Source of the DNA: an uncultured Oscillospiraceae bacterium
Lineage (GTDB): Bacteria; Bacillota; Clostridia; Oscillospirales; Ruminococcaceae
Reading direction: 5' to 3'
Length of the DNA: 8,004 bases
Assembly: GCA_900556255.1 (NCBI GenBank)
Contig: USNZ01000044.1
Location: 1-8,004, forward strand
Shown: positions 6,252-8,004 of the stretch, in pieces
How positions within the stretch are numbered: position 1 is the stretch's first letter
Layout: every line of letters begins with the position of its first letter
Translations under genes and position numbers: made by a program
Notes under the pieces: generated by a model
Databases searched by the model: none
The model's input: the letters and a program-made list of their open reading frames with translations, nothing else
What the model was told of the DNA's origin: nothing

Positions 6252-6716
6252 TTAGCCGCGGCGGCGGGAATAGCCGCCCCGATGGTTTTCGGTAACGCGC
6301 TTGAGGTCGGCAATTTTTTCCTCGCTGCGGGACTTGTAGCGGGCCATCATATCCTCAAAGCTCATATCACCCTGCGGGGCAGCAGGCTTGGGCTGCCATA
6401 CGCGGGGCTTTTCTTCGCGCTTAGGACGCGGTGCCTGCGCGGGGCGGCTGCCGCCCTGCGGACGGGGTGCGCGCTCCGGCGCGGGCTGCGTGCGCTTAAT
6501 GGACAGTGCGATCTTGCCGTCCGGTGCAATGTTGATGACCTGCACCTTTACTGCATCGCCATCGTGCAGCACTGTGTTGATATCCTGCACGAACTCGTTG
6601 GATACCTCGGAAATGTGGACCATGCCCGATTTGCCCTCAGGCAGCGCAACAAACGCGCCAAAGGGCTTTACGCCGGTCACACGGCCTTCCAGTACGTTCC
6701 CTACCTCAATTGCCAA
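6252..6716 (-). CDS. yabR: S1-domain RNA-binding protein (YabR type)
   Basis: This 154-residue protein has an S1 RNA-binding domain at residues 1-75 (EVGNVLEGRVTGVKPFGAFV, then GMVHISEVS and DGKIALSIKR), very close to Bacillus YabR. A Pro/Arg/Gln-rich linker (about 76-115) leads to a conserved-looking helix, MSFEDMMARYKSRSEEKIADL (118-138), with an Arg/Gly tail. Such S1 proteins bind RNA or ribosomes; the precise role is not established. The start is a TTG at 6716: AGGAG (6726-6730) lies 9 bases upstream and homologues begin at this residue, with no ATG nearby. The weak start codon may lower output. It follows divIC by 73 bases, a gap holding a stable hairpin. The order yabP-yabQ-divIC-S1 matches Bacillus and supports the assignment. 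Confidence 0.92.
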   Translation of the reverse strand: MAIEVGNVLEGRVTGVKPFGAFVALPEGKSGMVHISEVSNEFVQDINTVLHDGDAVKVQVINIAPDGKIALSIKRTQPAPERAPRPQGGSRPAQAPRPKREEKPRVWQPKPAAPQGDMSFEDMMARYKSRSEEKIADLKRVTENHRGGYSRRRG

Positions 6717-6746
6717 AACTCAATACTCCTTGCTCTCTTTTTGTGG

Positions 6747-6789
6747 GGGCACCGGGTCTGTCCGCAGAGCTGCCCGGCGGGGTGTGCCC
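6747..6789 (-). other. Stable intercistronic RNA hairpin between divIC and the S1 gene
   Basis: GGGCA/TGCCC (6747-6751 with 6785-6789), CCGGG/CCCGG (6752-6756 with 6773-6777) and TCTG/CAGA (6757-6760 with 6765-6768) stack into one bulged stem with loop TCCG. No U-run follows, so it is not a normal terminator. It could affect mRNA processing or the relative expression of the two genes. Confidence 0.5.
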
Positions 6790-7095
6790 TCAGTTGCCGG
6801 TCACATCCACAAAGATGCGCTCGTTGGGGGCTGCGTAGTTGTAAGAATCCCGGGCGACCCACTCGGTCACATCGTCAGCATCGCCGCTGAGGATGCGCTT
6901 CATCTCCTCGTTCTGGGTCTTTTGCTGTTCGATCTGCTCGTTCAGCGTCTGCAATTCCGCACGCCGGGAGCTGATGGACACCTGATTGGAGATGTAGGCC
7001 ACCAGCATACTCAACAGCAGCAGAATGAAGAAAAGACGAAGGATCGTCCGCACAAACGGGCTGCGTCTGCGCTTTTTCCGGGTGGTATTTGCCAT
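6790..7095 (-). CDS. divIC: Septum formation initiator, DivIC/FtsB family
   Basis: This 101-residue bitopic membrane protein has a basic cytoplasmic N-terminus (TRKKRRRS), one transmembrane helix at about 16-36 (LFFILLLLSMLVAYI) and an external coiled coil at about 44-70 (AELQTLNEQIEQQKTQNEE). The C-terminal segment ARDSYNYAAPNERIF is typical of the DivIC/FtsB group. These proteins form a divisome subcomplex with FtsL and DivIB/FtsQ. AGGAGG (7105-7110) is a perfect ribosome binding site 9 bases before the ATG. The position after yabQ and before the S1 gene is that of Bacillus divIC, which favours that name over ftsB. The basic N-terminus and short length are normal. Confidence 0.93.
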   Translation of the reverse strand: MANTTRKKRRRSPFVRTILRLFFILLLLSMLVAYISNQVSISSRRAELQTLNEQIEQQKTQNEEMKRILSGDADDVTEWVARDSYNYAAPNERIFVDVTGN

Positions 7096-7140
7096 TTTTC
7101 AGCGCCTCCTGTGCTCAGCAGGCCCGAAACGCCTGTACTC

Positions 7141-7611
7141 TTACTTTGATACGTTAGAATTATACAACAACCGCCGTGTGCTTGGCAAGTTCTTTTTCGG
7201 TTTTTTTGCGCTTCTTTTTTGCGCGCGGCGCGCTCTGGCCTGCTCCACCCGGTTTTTGCGTGCTGCTGCCAGCGGCTGCAATGCCCGCCGGGCCAGCCGG
7301 AGCGGCCCCGCCGCCAGCCAGAACAGCCCCTGTTCCATTGCCTGCAGGGCAGGCCGCAGAAGCCGTTCGGCCCCAAAAGCACAGAGAAAGGCGCTGCCCG
7401 GCATATACCACCGCAGCACGCCCCCGGCGCTCAGGGCGGCGGCATAGCTCTGCAGCCCCAGCAGGACAGCCCCCACAAGGGCCATATCCGGCAGAATCGC
7501 CGCCCGCCCCCTGACCGGAAACACCGCGCGCACGCTGCCCAGCACAAGGCCCAGCAGGGCGCAGGCAGCCGCCTCCTGCCCGATGAGTGCGGGCGCAAGG
7601 GCCGGTGCCAT
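7141..7611 (-). CDS. yabQ: Spore cortex biosynthesis membrane protein YabQ
   Basis: This 156-residue protein has three likely membrane helices: about 10-31 (ALLGLVLGSVRAVF), 38-60 (LVGAVLLGLQSYAAAL) and 64-83 (VLRWYMPGSAFLCAFGAE). A hydrophobic or amphipathic stretch at 88-110 and a strongly basic tail (ARRAQKRSAKKPKK) follow. The GG-x-LR-WY-x-PG pattern and layout fit YabQ, a sporulation protein needed for the spore cortex in Bacillus and located in forespore-surrounding membranes. Its ATG overlaps the yabP stop by one base (TGATG), so coupling is expected; no separate ribosome binding site is needed. The DNA is very GC-rich at third positions compared with the left half of the window. Sequence similarity is weak and context carries much of the call. 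Confidence 0.85.
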   Translation of the reverse strand: MAPALAPALIGQEAAACALLGLVLGSVRAVFPVRGRAAILPDMALVGAVLLGLQSYAAALSAGGVLRWYMPGSAFLCAFGAERLLRPALQAMEQGLFWLAAGPLRLARRALQPLAAARKNRVEQARARRAQKRSAKKPKKNLPSTRRLLYNSNVSK

Positions 7612-7877
7612 CAGCGGAGCAGCCGGGACAGAAAGCCACCCGGGGTGCGCGCGGCGGTGTACTCCACCGTGTCGATGCGGCCCGTCAGCTTCACTTCCCC
7701 GCTGTCGAGGTCAAGGCTGGTCACGTTGAGCTGCGCCCCGGCCAGCTGCAGCACGCCCCGGGCTGTTTCAATGGCGGCGCTCTCCGCATTGCACTGCAGT
7801 ACCCGCCTGACCCCTGTTACCGTCAGCTTTTCCCGGTTCTCCAGGATGAGGTCGCTGTTCCCCGCCTGCTCTGCCAT
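7611..7877 (-). CDS. yabP: Sporulation protein YabP
   Basis: This 88-residue protein is a short, beta-rich member of the YabP/YqfC family. The hallmark start is LILENREKLTVTGV (about residues 10-23), followed by strands including GVLQLAGAQLNVTSLDLDSG and the family end motif GEVKLTGRIDTVEY (60-73). It acts in sporulation, probably at the forespore membrane with YabQ; in Bacillus it is made under sigma-E. The ATG at 7877 is preferred because GGGGGAGAGG lies just upstream. An in-frame TTG at 7910 would add 11 residues but falls in the palindromic element and has no good ribosome binding site. I could not identify a clear sigma-E promoter. In Bacillus the preceding gene is yabO (rqcP), expected right of the window. 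Confidence 0.9.
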   Translation of the reverse strand: MAEQAGNSDLILENREKLTVTGVRRVLQCNAESAAIETARGVLQLAGAQLNVTSLDLDSGEVKLTGRIDTVEYTAARTPGGFLSRLLR

Positions 7878-7900
7878 GCACCTCTCCCCCTTCTGGTGAA

Positions 7901-7995
7901 GGTTATGCAAACAGCTTGCGGGATAGAACCTCTCCGTCAGCCCTTCGGGCTGCTATCTCTCTAATAGGCGAGGCAAGAATGCAGCAGCATAAACC
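7901..7995. repeat. Nested imperfect palindrome upstream of yabP (possible miniature repeat element)
   Basis: Several arms nest around one centre: GGTTATGC (7901-7908) with GCATAAACC (7987-7995, one extra base), CTTGC (7915-7919) with GCAAG (7973-7977), CCTCTCC (7929-7935) with GGCGAGG (7967-7973, one mismatch), and CAGCCC/GGGCTG (7938-7943 with 7947-7952) closing on TTC. An alternative GATAG/CTATC pairing (7922-7926 with 7953-7957) also exists. It is noncoding and resembles the short palindromic repeats I recall from Faecalibacterium-like genomes; that resemblance is from memory only. Confidence 0.5.
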
Positions 7996-8004
7996 TGGCT
8001 CCCC

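Noticed and set aside
7219..7899. Overlapping plus-strand frames opposite yabQ and yabP
   Set aside because: They arise from the very high GC content; low-complexity Pro/Arg/Ala sequence and no start signals.
7890..7935. Sigma-E-like promoter for yabP around CATAACCT
   Set aside because: The hexamers fit poorly and the spacing to any -35 is wrong; it coincides with an arm of the palindromic element.

Overview
The window looks like chromosomal DNA of a GC-rich, spore-forming Firmicute, most likely a clostridial gut lineage near the Oscillospiraceae/Ruminococcaceae. The evidence is a yabP-yabQ-divIC-S1 block in the same order as in Bacillus subtilis, clean AGGAG-type ribosome binding sites, AT-rich sigma-A promoters in GC-rich DNA, and lipoprotein signals typical of Gram-positives. 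The genus is inferred; no rRNA marker is present. All main genes belong to recognisable families, and I see no CRISPR array, insertion sequence, phage gene, tRNA or rRNA.

Left part (1-4120), nucleoside salvage. A BMP/PnrA-family substrate-binding lipoprotein runs off the left edge on the minus strand, with a good promoter of its own. Next comes a COG1313 (PflX-type) radical SAM protein, also minus. It is divergent from a plus-strand operon of deoD (purine nucleoside phosphorylase), cdd (cytidine deaminase) and a second, divergent BMP lipoprotein. The divergent intergenic region holds two extended -10 promoters and a perfect inverted repeat that could be a shared operator. Two nucleoside-binding-family lipoproteins beside two nucleoside catabolic enzymes suggest capture, import and breakdown of nucleosides. 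The plus operon ends at a strong bidirectional terminator.

Right part (4119-8004), all minus strand. Read in transcription order from the right edge: a palindromic noncoding element, yabP, yabQ (sporulation), a DivIC/FtsB-type division protein, an S1-domain RNA-binding protein (YabR type), a structured leader with an intrinsic terminator, a THUMP-containing rRNA-type methyltransferase, and a translationally coupled NYN nuclease-like protein with a probable C-terminal OST-HTH/LOTUS domain. The first four are a conserved sporulation/division cluster. The last two form an RNA-modification and RNA-binding or cleavage pair.

The points most worth a second look are the inverted repeat between the radical SAM gene and deoD, the possible attenuator before the methyltransferase, the altered ligand site of the second BMP protein, the methyltransferase-NYN coupling, and the nested palindrome upstream of yabP. 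I found no convincing wholly new system.
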